Below, in pieces: positions 1-8,700 of a DNA stretch of 64,000 nucleotides. The number at the start of each line of letters is the position of its first letter. The stretch's first letter is position 1. A program made the translations under genes and the position numbers. The notes under the pieces are model-generated. The model made no database searches and was not told the origin of the DNA. It saw only the letters and a program-made list of their open reading frames with translations. The stretch is from Dyella ginsengisoli LA-4 (lineage in GTDB: Bacteria; Pseudomonadota; Gammaproteobacteria; Xanthomonadales; Rhodanobacteraceae): NCBI RefSeq assembly GCF_000334915.1, contig NZ_AMSF01000010.1, positions 62,001-126,000 of the forward strand. The letters run 5' to 3'.

Positions 1-2
1 TC

Positions 3-1766
3 GCGATCGGCACCTATGGCGAGAACCCCTCGGCGCCTGCCGAGTGGGACGACTGGTACGGCAACCAGTTCACCGCGCGCGTGCTGCCCTACTACCGCCT
101 CCATCTGACCGGTGGTGGCTGGCCGGAGGGCTTCGCCAACTATGCGCCACTGGGCATCTTCAACATGAGCCTTCCGGCGCGCGAGGTGAAGACCGCCACG
201 GGGGTCGATCTGGTGCACGCCTCGACCGCATATACCTTCCCGACCGACAATGCCGCATACCTGATGCACTTCACCTGGCCGTCGCGCGGCTACATCGACG
301 ACCGTGACACCAATCGCTCGTCAGGCAGCCTTCCGGATCCGGGGACGGCGCAGCTGAGTGTGTTCCAGCAGGTCTACGGCGAGGCGGCCTACTGGGGGTC
401 GTCGCTGGCGCCGGTGCTTCTGCAGTATCTGGGCCAGGTATCCAGCGCCACGTCCGGCTACAGCCCCGCGGCACCATGGCTGGCTTTCCTGGAGAGTGCT
501 CCCGGCGGGGCGAAGGCATCGATCGACACGTTGCCCCTGTCGTACTTCGCCAGCGGCCTGAATGCGGTCTCGGCGCGCTCGGACTGGACCACCGCCGCGG
601 TCTGGATGTCTTTCCGCGCCGGTCCTTACGTCAACAATCCCGGCCAGGGCGAGGAATACTTCGACCAGGGCTCGCTTGCCCTGGTGCGGGGCGCCACGCC
701 GCTGCTGCTGAACGCGACCGGCTGGCTGGTGCACAGCCCCAACGGCAGTGCCGACGAAAGCCGCATCTACGACGACAACTACGGCAGTTTCGACGGCACG
801 CCCTACAAGGGGAATCGGCAGATCTACAACGTGTTCTACGTGCGCAGCATGAGCGGCTCGACCGTCCAAAGCGCCTACGGGCAAGGGGCCTACACGACCG
901 AAAGCGATGGCGTACGGACAGCGGTCAGCGCGTTCGAGGACGGCAGCGACTACGTCTATCTCCGCGCCACCCATCTGGAGGATATGTACCGCTCTTCGGG
1001 TGGCTCGCTCGGCAAGGGCGTCAGTGCGTGGTCGCGCGAGGTCACCTATCTGCGGCCCGGCCGCTTCGTCGTGCATGACCGCACGACCGCCAGCAGTGCA
1101 TCGCTGGACCAGTACATGGCCTGGCACTTCCCGGCCAGTCCCACGAGCAAGACCACCTCGTCCGGCGGCACCCGCTTCGATGTCACCTACAACGGCACCT
1201 ACGCTGGCGCGATGACCGTGGTGACGCCGGTCAATCCGGTCACCACCACCCTGGCGATGTATCCGGCCAGCAACCCGACCAAGGCGTGGCAGGTGCAGGT
1301 GCGGCCGGCGACCGCGGCGGCCAGCAACCAGTGGCTCACCGTATTCGATCTCTCCGGCACGGCTGCCGCGGTGGCGGCCGCGTCGCCGGTGACGATCAAC
1401 CAGGGCAGCATCGTCGGCGTGCGACTGGCGGGCACCGATGGCGTCAGCGTGGTGATCAACAACGCCGGCACCCCGGGGACGCCGATCAGCGGGACGATCG
1501 CCTACTTCGTACCGGCCGAATCCGCACACCATGTGGTCACCGGGCTGGCCCCGTATACCGGCTACAGCATCACGCCGGCTTCCCAGGGGGGAGGGCGCGT
1601 GGTGACCATCGCCCCGGGCGGCACGTTCACGAGCAGCGGCAAGGGGGTGCTGGATTTCTACGTGACCGGTGCCGGCGTCGTGCAGATGAACACGCCCGGC
1701 TACGTCAACCTGCCGATCAGCACGATCCCGGTCGGCAATCCGACGCCCTACACGCCGGGTGGCTGA
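3..1766 (+). CDS. Heparinase II/III-like protein, 5' truncated
   Basis: The reading frame is open to the left edge of the window, so the N-terminal part is missing; about 587 residues remain. The visible part has the motif GGWPEGFANY near the start, which resembles the end of the alpha/alpha-barrel of heparinase II/III-type polysaccharide lyases. It is followed by a long beta-strand-rich region (ARSDWTTAAVWMSFRAGPY, then repeated Gly/Ser/Thr-rich strands) like the C-terminal beta-sandwich of that family. Such enzymes cleave uronic-acid polysaccharides by beta-elimination in the periplasm or outside the cell. Its place beside an exopolysaccharide locus suggests a role in trimming or degrading that polymer. 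The active-site region is outside the window, so activity cannot be judged. The 3' end overlaps the convergent methyltransferase gene by 19 bases. Confidence 0.7.
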   Translation, partial: AIGTYGENPSAPAEWDDWYGNQFTARVLPYYRLHLTGGGWPEGFANYAPLGIFNMSLPAREVKTATGVDLVHASTAYTFPTDNAAYLMHFTWPSRGYIDDRDTNRSSGSLPDPGTAQLSVFQQVYGEAAYWGSSLAPVLLQYLGQVSSATSGYSPAAPWLAFLESAPGGAKASIDTLPLSYFASGLNAVSARSDWTTAAVWMSFRAGPYVNNPGQGEEYFDQGSLALVRGATPLLLNATGWLVHSPNGSADESRIYDDNYGSFDGTPYKGNRQIYNVFYVRSMSGSTVQSAYGQGAYTTESDGVRTAVSAFEDGSDYVYLRATHLEDMYRSSGGSLGKGVSAWSREVTYLRPGRFVVHDRTTASSASLDQYMAWHFPASPTSKTTSSGGTRFDVTYNGTYAGAMTVVTPVNPVTTTLAMYPASNPTKAWQVQVRPATAAASNQWLTVFDLSGTAAAVAAASPVTINQGSIVGVRLAGTDGVSVVINNAGTPGTPISGTIAYFVPAESAHHVVTGLAPYTGYSITPASQGGGRVVTIAPGGTFTSSGKGVLDFYVTGAGVVQMNTPGYVNLPISTIPVGNPTPYTPGG

Positions 1767-2671
1767 GCAGCCGACCCGGCGTGCATTCCGGGGGAACGGG
1801 CGATGGTGGCGGTCATCGCCAGCCAGCGCAGGCCGCCATCGGTGCATTCCCTGCGCTCCAGCAGCGTGAAACCGGACTGCGCCAGCAGTCGGGGGTAGTT
1901 GTGCGACAGCGACAGCTCATCGCCGTAAGGGCGTGAGTGGAAATCGCGCTCAAGGTCGTGATCGAGGGCGATCGGCTCGACCAGCATCAGGGCGGCCGGG
2001 GCGAGCGAGGCAATGTCCTGCAGGAGCGAGCGCATTGCGGACTCGGCGAAATACTCGAACACGCCGCCGTACGTCATGAAGATCATCCCGGGACGGGCAT
2101 GCCGCGGAATCCACTGGCAGGCGTCGCCGTGAGCGAACGTGAGGCGCGGGTCGCGATGGCGCGAGCGATTGATCCCGGTCTGCTCCGCCGACAGATCCAG
2201 ACCGATCAGCTCACGCAGCTGCGGGAGTGCCGAGCCGAGCTCGGCCAAGACCACGCCAGAACCGCAGCCGATCTCGCAGATCGAGCGCAACCCCGTGGCT
2301 TCCGTCAGTCGACCGAGCATGTCCGGAACGAAGCCATGCACGCGGTGGAACTCGTCCCGGCAGCGGGCTTCGGTCACCGCGTGGAACAGCACGGCCGATT
2401 CGCCTTCCCAATAGCGGCTGTGCTGCGGCATCAGGCGATCCATGCCCCCCGACGACCGATAGCGGGCCACCAGTCCTGCCAGCACCAGTCGCTCGATCCG
2501 GTTGCGGGGGGCTGCACCCGCTTCCAGCTTTCGTGCGATGTCCGGGCGCAGGATCGCCAGAAGGTAGCCGGCGGCCGCCTTGGCCAGCCGGCGCGGCCAC
2601 GAATCGTGGGTCTGCAGCGGGAAATCCCACGGCGAGGTGGGAGAGTCGCGCGCGCTCTTTTCATCCACCAA
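1748..2671 (-). CDS. Class I SAM-dependent methyltransferase
   Basis: About 307 residues. The SAM-binding motif I is clear (ICEIGCGSGVVLAELG), followed by an acidic motif (LIGLDLS) and a post-motif (FAHGDACQW), giving the usual Rossmann methyltransferase order. The acceptor substrate cannot be told; sugar or lipid O-methylation would fit the neighbouring polysaccharide genes but is inference. I chose the TTG at 2671 because a GGAGGG Shine-Dalgarno sequence lies 7 bases upstream; the GTG at 2668 is a close alternative. A longer frame reaches 2737 but its first residues look untranslated. It converges on and slightly overlaps the heparinase-like gene. Confidence 0.75.
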   Translation of the reverse strand: MVDEKSARDSPTSPWDFPLQTHDSWPRRLAKAAAGYLLAILRPDIARKLEAGAAPRNRIERLVLAGLVARYRSSGGMDRLMPQHSRYWEGESAVLFHAVTEARCRDEFHRVHGFVPDMLGRLTEATGLRSICEIGCGSGVVLAELGSALPQLRELIGLDLSAEQTGINRSRHRDPRLTFAHGDACQWIPRHARPGMIFMTYGGVFEYFAESAMRSLLQDIASLAPAALMLVEPIALDHDLERDFHSRPYGDELSLSHNYPRLLAQSGFTLLERRECTDGGLRWLAMTATIARSPGMHAGSAAQPPGV

Positions 2672-2789
2672 GGTACGACCCTCCGAAGAGCGATGCCGGC
2701 ACGGGGCCGGATGGGGCACGGGATGGCACGAACGCATCCCGGACCGGCTCGATGATCGTGCACGCCTGGCGCATGTGGATGACTCCGAG

Positions 2790-3416
2790 TCAGGGGGTGC
2801 TGGTGGACCTCACGGGAAGCGGGCGCAGCGGCGAGCTGTACCAGTCGACGACGCGGTCGTCCTTGAAGCGGACCCATGACGGGCCGTAGTCCCAGCGATC
2901 GCCGGCGTCGAGCTGCGGCTGACCGGCGAGGTCCAGCACCTGACGGCGCGTGGATCCGGCATCGATGAAGGACTCCACGGTCGCCCTGCCGTCTGCGCCA
3001 TCCCTCCTGGGGGATGGCGTGGACGGGGGCGGTGATGCCGCGGGCATGCCGGTTTCGGTCGGGGCGGGCCATGCGTGCCAGAGCAGCAGTCCGGCGGCGA
3101 CCAGGGTGACCAGCAGCAGGCCGTGTGCCCTTTTCCTTCCGCGCTTGCGAGGAGGTGTCGGCGCGGGTGCCGGGGTGGCGCGCATGGCGGGAGATCCCGG
3201 GAGGTGTCCGCGCGTGCGGTAAAACGCCATGGCAGCGGCGAACATGGCGGTCACCTGCTGGACCTCGGCCAGCTCCATTGCCGGGCGCTCGCGCTGGCGG
3301 TCCGGATGCCTGTCGGCGATATAGCGCCGGTAGGCCTGGCGCAGCTCGGCCTCGCTGCAGTCGGCATCGAGGCCGAGGCGCCCGTACATGGCAAGGAAAT
3401 TGTTGATCTGCGCCAT
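2790..3416 (-). CDS. J-domain protein with one membrane segment and a BamE/SmpA-like tail
   Basis: About 208 residues. Residues 1-60 form a J domain with an intact HPD tripeptide (ADRHPDRQRE), the element that stimulates DnaK ATPase. A Pro/Arg-rich linker and one hydrophobic segment (LLLVTLVAAGLLLW) follow, and the C-terminal ~65 residues have the pattern of SmpA/BamE-like lipoprotein domains (STRRQVLDLAGQPQ, then GDRWDYGPSWVRFKDDRVVDW). This implies a membrane-tethered co-chaperone with a cytoplasmic J domain and an outer domain across the membrane; the topology is inferred. The ATG at 3416 is preceded by GGAGA with 4-5 bases spacing, so the longer frame to 3491 was not used. It is divergent from the assembly-line operon. 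Confidence 0.65.
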   Translation of the reverse strand: MAQINNFLAMYGRLGLDADCSEAELRQAYRRYIADRHPDRQRERPAMELAEVQQVTAMFAAAMAFYRTRGHLPGSPAMRATPAPAPTPPRKRGRKRAHGLLLVTLVAAGLLLWHAWPAPTETGMPAASPPPSTPSPRRDGADGRATVESFIDAGSTRRQVLDLAGQPQLDAGDRWDYGPSWVRFKDDRVVDWYSSPLRPLPVRSTSTP

Positions 3417-3832
3417 CCGTCTCTCCGGGATCGCGGCGAGCCATGTGAAAGTCGCACCGACCGGACGATTCCGCTGTCCTGTCGCGTGCATGTCGCCTCA
3501 TTGAAGCGGCGACGTACTAGAATGCGAGCTGCAACACGGTTTTGTGTCGACTGCTAATGTAACGCCTCTTCACCTTAAAGGCGGTCAGTTTCAGGGGGAT
3601 TCGTGACGAGGGAAAGGTCGCCCACGCTGAGTGAGACGGCGGGGTGGGCGGTGCCGCTCGGCATCGGCCCCGGTCTCCCGCCATGTCGCTTCCGCCGGGC
3701 CGGAAGCGGCCGGGCCGATCGCTCCGGCACGGTGCCGGAGTGGATCGCTGCGCCGGCGGGCGACGCGGCCTCCTGCCACGGCCGCAGCGGTCGCCATCGG
3801 GCAGCCGTCGACGTATCCGTCGGCGTATCGGC
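3417..3832. other. Divergent intergenic region upstream of the NRPS/EPS operon
   Basis: About 416 bases separate the J-domain gene from the A-PCP gene. A TAGAAT hexamer at 3518-3523, of the -10 type seen before several genes here, could serve the plus strand, but I see no convincing -35 partner. The plus-strand frame that continues upstream of 3833 is extremely Arg-rich and looks untranslated, so this stretch is probably leader or regulatory DNA for the large operon. No hairpin terminator was seen. Confidence 0.3.
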
Positions 3833-5710
3833 ATGACCGCCGTCAACGACCACGCGCTGGATTTCCTCGACTGGGCCGACCGGTCCCCCGGTCGCGTTGC
3901 CCTGGCTGACGAGAGCCGGGCCCTCGACTACGCCGGGTTGCGCGTCAGGGTCATGACATTGGCGGCGCGGCTGGGCGCCATGGGGATTGGGCCGGGCGAT
4001 GTGGCCGGCGTGGCGTGCGACCGCTCTCTCGACAGCGTCGTGGCGATCCTCGCCGTGCTTGCCGCCGGCGCCGCCTACCTTCCGCTGGACCTGGGCTATC
4101 CCTCGACACGCCTGGCCCAGATGGTCGAAGACGCGCGCCCGCGGGCGATGCTGCTGCGGTCCTCGTCGGCGACGGCGGAACTGGCCGGCCTCGGCGTGGC
4201 GATGTTCGACATCGACGCGCCGGCGACGGTCGAGCCGCTGGCGGCACCGGTGACCGTCGATGCCTCGTGCGCCGCGTACGTGCTGTTCACCTCCGGCTCG
4301 ACCGGTCGTCCCAAGGGGGCCGTGCTGTCGCGGCGGGCGCTCGGCCACATGGTCGCCTGGCATCTGCGGCATCCGCGCCTGGCCGCGCCGGCGCGCACCC
4401 TGCAGTTCGCCACCCTGGGCTTCGACTCCTCGGTGCGGGACCTGTTCGCCACCTTCGCCACCGGCGGGACGCTGGTGCTCGCCGGCGAGGCCGACCGCCG
4501 CGATCCGTTCCGTCTGCTCGCGATGATGCGCGAGCAGCGCATCGAGCGGGCGTTCCTTCCCTACGTGGAGTTGCGCGCCATCGCCAATGCGCACGCTGGG
4601 GGCGGACCGCTGCCCGCCGCGCTGCGCGACCTGATGACCGGCGGCGAGGCACTGGCGATCACGCCAGCGATCCGCCGGCTGTTCGCCGAGCTGCCCGATG
4701 CGGTGCTGTACAACGAGTACGGCCCGACCGAGTCCTGCGTGTTCGTGACCAGCAAGCCGCTGTCGGGCGATTCCGCCGCCTGGCAGGATCGCCCGGACAT
4801 CGGCGATCCGCTGGATCACGTGCGCCTTTACGTGGCCGACGACGAGCTTCGGGTGCTGCCCGACGGAAGCGAAGGCGAACTGCTGATCGGCGGCGAAAGC
4901 CTCGCCGATGGCTACGTACACCGCCCCGACCTGACCGCCGAGCGCTTCGTGCGGGTTCGCACCGGTGGCGAGTGCGACGAGCGGGTCTACCGCAGCGGGG
5001 ATCGCGTGCGGCGGGAGGCGGATGGCCGCCTGGTATTTCTCGGGCGCGCGGACGACCAGGTGAAGATCGCCGGTTACCGGGTCGAGCTGGGCGAGGTCGA
5101 GGCCGCCCTGGCTGCGCATCCGCTGGTCGCCGAAGCGGCCGTGGTCGCGCCGGCCGGTGCCGAGGGGCGCCGACTGGTCGCCCACCTGGTCGCCAGGCCC
5201 GGGGCGCCGGTCGACTCCGAACTGCTCGACGTGCTGAAGCAGCACCTGGCCGAACGGCTTCCCGCCTTTGCGCGCCCGCAGCGACTGGTGCTCCACGACC
5301 GACTGCCGCTGACGCCCAATGGCAAGGCGGATAGACAGCGGCTGGAGGCGGAGTCCGTGGTGGCGCACGCACCCGCCGCGGCGACGCTGCCTGAGCATGC
5401 GACCGCGGAACAGCGCATCCTTGCCGCGTGGCGCGAGCTGCTCGAGCTCCCCTCGCTTCGAGCCGAGGACAACGTGTTCGACCACGGCGCCGATTCGCTG
5501 CGGGTGATGGCGGTGCTTCCGCGCCTGCAGGCGCTGGGCGTGGAGGGGTTGTCGGCCACGCGGGTCTACGAATTCCCGACCGCGCGGCAGCAGGCGCAGG
5601 CGCTGGCCGGTCATGCAGCCACCCAGCCGGCGCCATCACCGGTCAGGGGCGCCCAGCAGCGCGATGCCCTTGCGCGCTTGCGCGACCGTCACAGGAAGAC
5701 GAACGGATGA
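3833..5710 (+). CDS. NRPS loading protein: adenylation domain plus peptidyl carrier protein
   Basis: About 625 residues. The adenylation domain (about 10-500) has core A3 YVLFTSGSTGRPKG near residue 150, A5 NEYGPTE, A7 YRSGDRV, A8 GRADDQVKIAGYRVELGEVE and A10 PNGKADR. A carrier domain follows, with the phosphopantetheine Ser in HGADSLRVM at about residue 555. There is no condensation domain, so it would activate and load one acyl group and pass it to the next protein. Aligning by eye with GrsA gives the specificity residues D-S-R-F-M-G-E-V-F; the Asp that binds an alpha-amino group is present but the rest matches no code I know, so the substrate is open. The ATG at 3833 follows an Arg-rich frame that looks non-coding; the ribosome site is weak. 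Its stop overlaps the next start by 4 bases. Confidence 0.88.
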   Translation: MTAVNDHALDFLDWADRSPGRVALADESRALDYAGLRVRVMTLAARLGAMGIGPGDVAGVACDRSLDSVVAILAVLAAGAAYLPLDLGYPSTRLAQMVEDARPRAMLLRSSSATAELAGLGVAMFDIDAPATVEPLAAPVTVDASCAAYVLFTSGSTGRPKGAVLSRRALGHMVAWHLRHPRLAAPARTLQFATLGFDSSVRDLFATFATGGTLVLAGEADRRDPFRLLAMMREQRIERAFLPYVELRAIANAHAGGGPLPAALRDLMTGGEALAITPAIRRLFAELPDAVLYNEYGPTESCVFVTSKPLSGDSAAWQDRPDIGDPLDHVRLYVADDELRVLPDGSEGELLIGGESLADGYVHRPDLTAERFVRVRTGGECDERVYRSGDRVRREADGRLVFLGRADDQVKIAGYRVELGEVEAALAAHPLVAEAAVVAPAGAEGRRLVAHLVARPGAPVDSELLDVLKQHLAERLPAFARPQRLVLHDRLPLTPNGKADRQRLEAESVVAHAPAAATLPEHATAEQRILAAWRELLELPSLRAEDNVFDHGADSLRVMAVLPRLQALGVEGLSATRVYEFPTARQQAQALAGHAATQPAPSPVRGAQQRDALARLRDRHRKTNG

Positions 5711-8700
5711 ATGAGAAGGACGCCATCGACGGCATCGCCATCGTCGGCATGGCCGGGCGGTTTCCCGGCGCGGCCTCGGTGCGCGAGCTGTGGGACAACC
5801 TGCTCGCCGGCCGGGAGGGCATCACGCGCTTCGGGCCTGGCGAACTCTCGCCCGGGTTGCCGGCGGTACAGACCCGGCATCCGCGTTACGTGCCGGCGCG
5901 CGGCGTGCTGTCGGATGCCGATCGCTTCGACGCCGGGTTCTTCGGCATCGCTTCGCGCGAGGCGGTGCTGATCGATCCCCAGCAGCGGGTCTTCCTCGAG
6001 CTGGCCTGGAATGCACTGGAGGACGCCGGTATCGACCCGGCCCGTTTCCCGGGGAGCATCGGTGTCTATGCAGGCACCTCCAACAACACGTATCGGAAGC
6101 TGGTCGAATCGCGGACCGACCTGCTGGAGGCGGCCGGCGAATTCGCCGCGGCGATCGCCAGCGAAAAGGACTACGTGGCCACCCGCGTGGCACACCGCCT
6201 CGATCTCACCGGGCCCGCGCTGAGCATTCACTCCGCCTGTTCCACCTCGCTGGTGGCGGTGGCACAGGCCTGGTGGGCGCTGATGAGCTACCAGTGCGAT
6301 CTCGCGCTGGCCGGCGGGATAAACATCGTCGTGCCGCAGGAGTCGGGCTATGTCCCGGTGGACGGAGGCATCGAGTCGGAGGACGGGCATTGCCGGCCAT
6401 TCGACGCGGCGGCCACCGGCACGGTGTTCTCCTCCGGCGGCGGTGCCGTGGTGCTCAAGCGGCTGGCCGACGCGGTCGCCGACGGCGACACCATCTACGC
6501 GGTGATCCGCGGCGTGGGGGTCAACAACGACGGTGGCGACAAGGCCAGCTTCGGCGCGCCCAGCGTGCGCGGACAGGCCGCGGTGATCCGCCAGGCGCTC
6601 GACAGCGCGGGCGTCAGCGCCGCATCGATCGGTTACGTCGAAGGCCATGGCACCGCCACGCCGCTGGGGGATCCGATCGAGGTTGCCGCGCTCGACCGCG
6701 CTTTCGCCGAGGATGGTGCTGCGCCGGGGAGCTGCTGGCTCGGCTCGGTGAAGAGCAACTTCGGCCATCTCAATGCCGCCAGCGGCATCGCCGGACTGAT
6801 CAAGGCGGCGCTGGCGCTGCACCACGAGCGCATCCCGGCGACGCTGCATTACCGCACGCCGAATCCGCAGATCGATTTTTCCGCCAGCGCGTTCCGGGTG
6901 GCCGACCGCCAGATCGCCTGGCCCCGCGGCGGCGAGCCGCGGCGGGCCGGTGTCAGCTCCTTCGGTGTCGGCGGCACCAACGCCCACGTCATCCTGGAGG
7001 AGGCGCCACCGATGCCCGCATCGGGGCCGGGGCGCCGCCTGAACCTGTTGCCGCTCTCGGCTCGCGACGAGGCGGCGTTGCAGCGACGCGCGGAGCAACT
7101 CGCGGTGGCCTTGGCGGACGACGATGTTCCGGCGCTGCCGGACGTGGCCTGGACGCTGGCGATGGGCCGGCAGCCAATGGCCGCGCGCGGTTTCGTGGTT
7201 GCCGCCGATGTGCACCAGGCAAGCGAGCGCCTGCCCCGGATCGCCGCGCACGTCGCACCGGCGGAACCGCCATCGCTGGTGATGCTGTTCCCCGGCCAGG
7301 GAGCGCAACACGCAGGCATGGCAAGGGAACTGGCGGAGCACGAGCCGGTGTTCCGTCATGCATTCGAGCGTGGCTGCGCGCTCGCCAGCAGCTTGCTGGG
7401 TGAAGACCTGCGTGCGTTGATCCTGCCGGCAGCGGAGGGCGAGGACGAGGCCGCGCGACGGCTGGCCGAGACGCGATTCACCCAGCCGGCACTGTTCGTG
7501 GTCGAGTACGCGCTGGCCGAGTTGTGGGCGGCGTGGGGCCTGCATCCGGCGGTGATGATCGGCCACAGCATCGGCGAATACGTGGCTGCCTGCCGGGCCG
7601 GCGTGTTTTCGCTGGAGGACGCGTTGCGGCTGGTGGTCGCCCGCGGCGCGGCGATGTTCGCGCAGCCGCCGGGCGCGATGCTGGTGGTGCGGGAGGACGC
7701 CGACGCGCTGCGCGCTCGCCTGCCGCAGGGTGTGGAGATCGTCGGTTGCAATGCGCCGACACAGACCGTGCTCGGCGGCACCGACGCGGCCATCGAGGCG
7801 TTCGCCGCCACCCTGGCTGCCGAGGACGTCGCCTGCACCCGGCTGCGGGTCAGCCATGCCTTCCACAGCCACCTGATGGAGGGCGCCCTGCCGTTGTTCC
7901 GCCGGGCGTTCGATGGCGTCGCGCTGCACCCGCCGGAGCGGATCTTCTATTCCTGCGTCAGCGGCCAGCCGGTCACCGTGGAACAGGCGACCTCGATCGA
8001 CTACTGGTGCCGGCAGCTGCGCGCGCCGGTGCGTTTCGCCGATGCCGTGCGCCATGTGCTCGAACAGGGCCCCGCGTTGCTGCTGGAGGCCGGCCCGTCC
8101 CAGGCACTCAGCGGGTTGGTCCGCGGCATGCTCGACGGGCGCGGCAGGGTGGTGGCCAGCCTTGGGCCGGCCTCGCGCGCAGGCGACGCCCAGGAGCAGG
8201 TGCTGCGGGCGCTCGGTGAATGCTGGTGCGCCGGACTCGCCCCGGACTGGCCGGCCCTTCACGGCGAGGTGCCGCGGCGTCGCGTGTCGCTGCCCGGCTA
8301 CCCGTTCCACGGCAAGCGTTACTGGGTCGAGCCGGCGGCGACCGCGCCCGCCGCCATCGACATGACACCGGCGGCAGCGACCATGTCCGCGGCCTCGCCA
8401 TCCCCGGAGGAAACCGCAAGCATGCCGTCCGCCGCACCTTCCCCGAGTACCGTGCCACGACCGCTGCGGCTGGCTGTCGAACTGCGCGAGCTGTTCGGCA
8501 ACCTGGGCGGCGAGCCGCTGGATGCGCGGCACGATGCCGAGAGCTTCCTCGACCTCGGTTTCGACTCGCTGTCCCTGACCCAGGCCGCGCTCGCGGTCGA
8601 GCAGCGCTATGGCGTGAAGATCAAGTTCCGCCGCCTGATGGAGGACGTGGACAGCATCGGAAACCTGGCAGGGATGCTCGACGCCACCCTGCCGCCTGAC

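Noticed and set aside
321-1847. 508-codon minus-strand open frame opposite the heparinase-like gene
   Set aside because: Composition is Arg/His-biased and lacks any fold pattern; the plus strand encodes a recognisable protein.
3575-5614. 679-codon minus-strand open frame opposite the A-PCP gene
   Set aside because: Same shadow effect; the plus-strand frame carries all A-domain core motifs and the carrier Ser.
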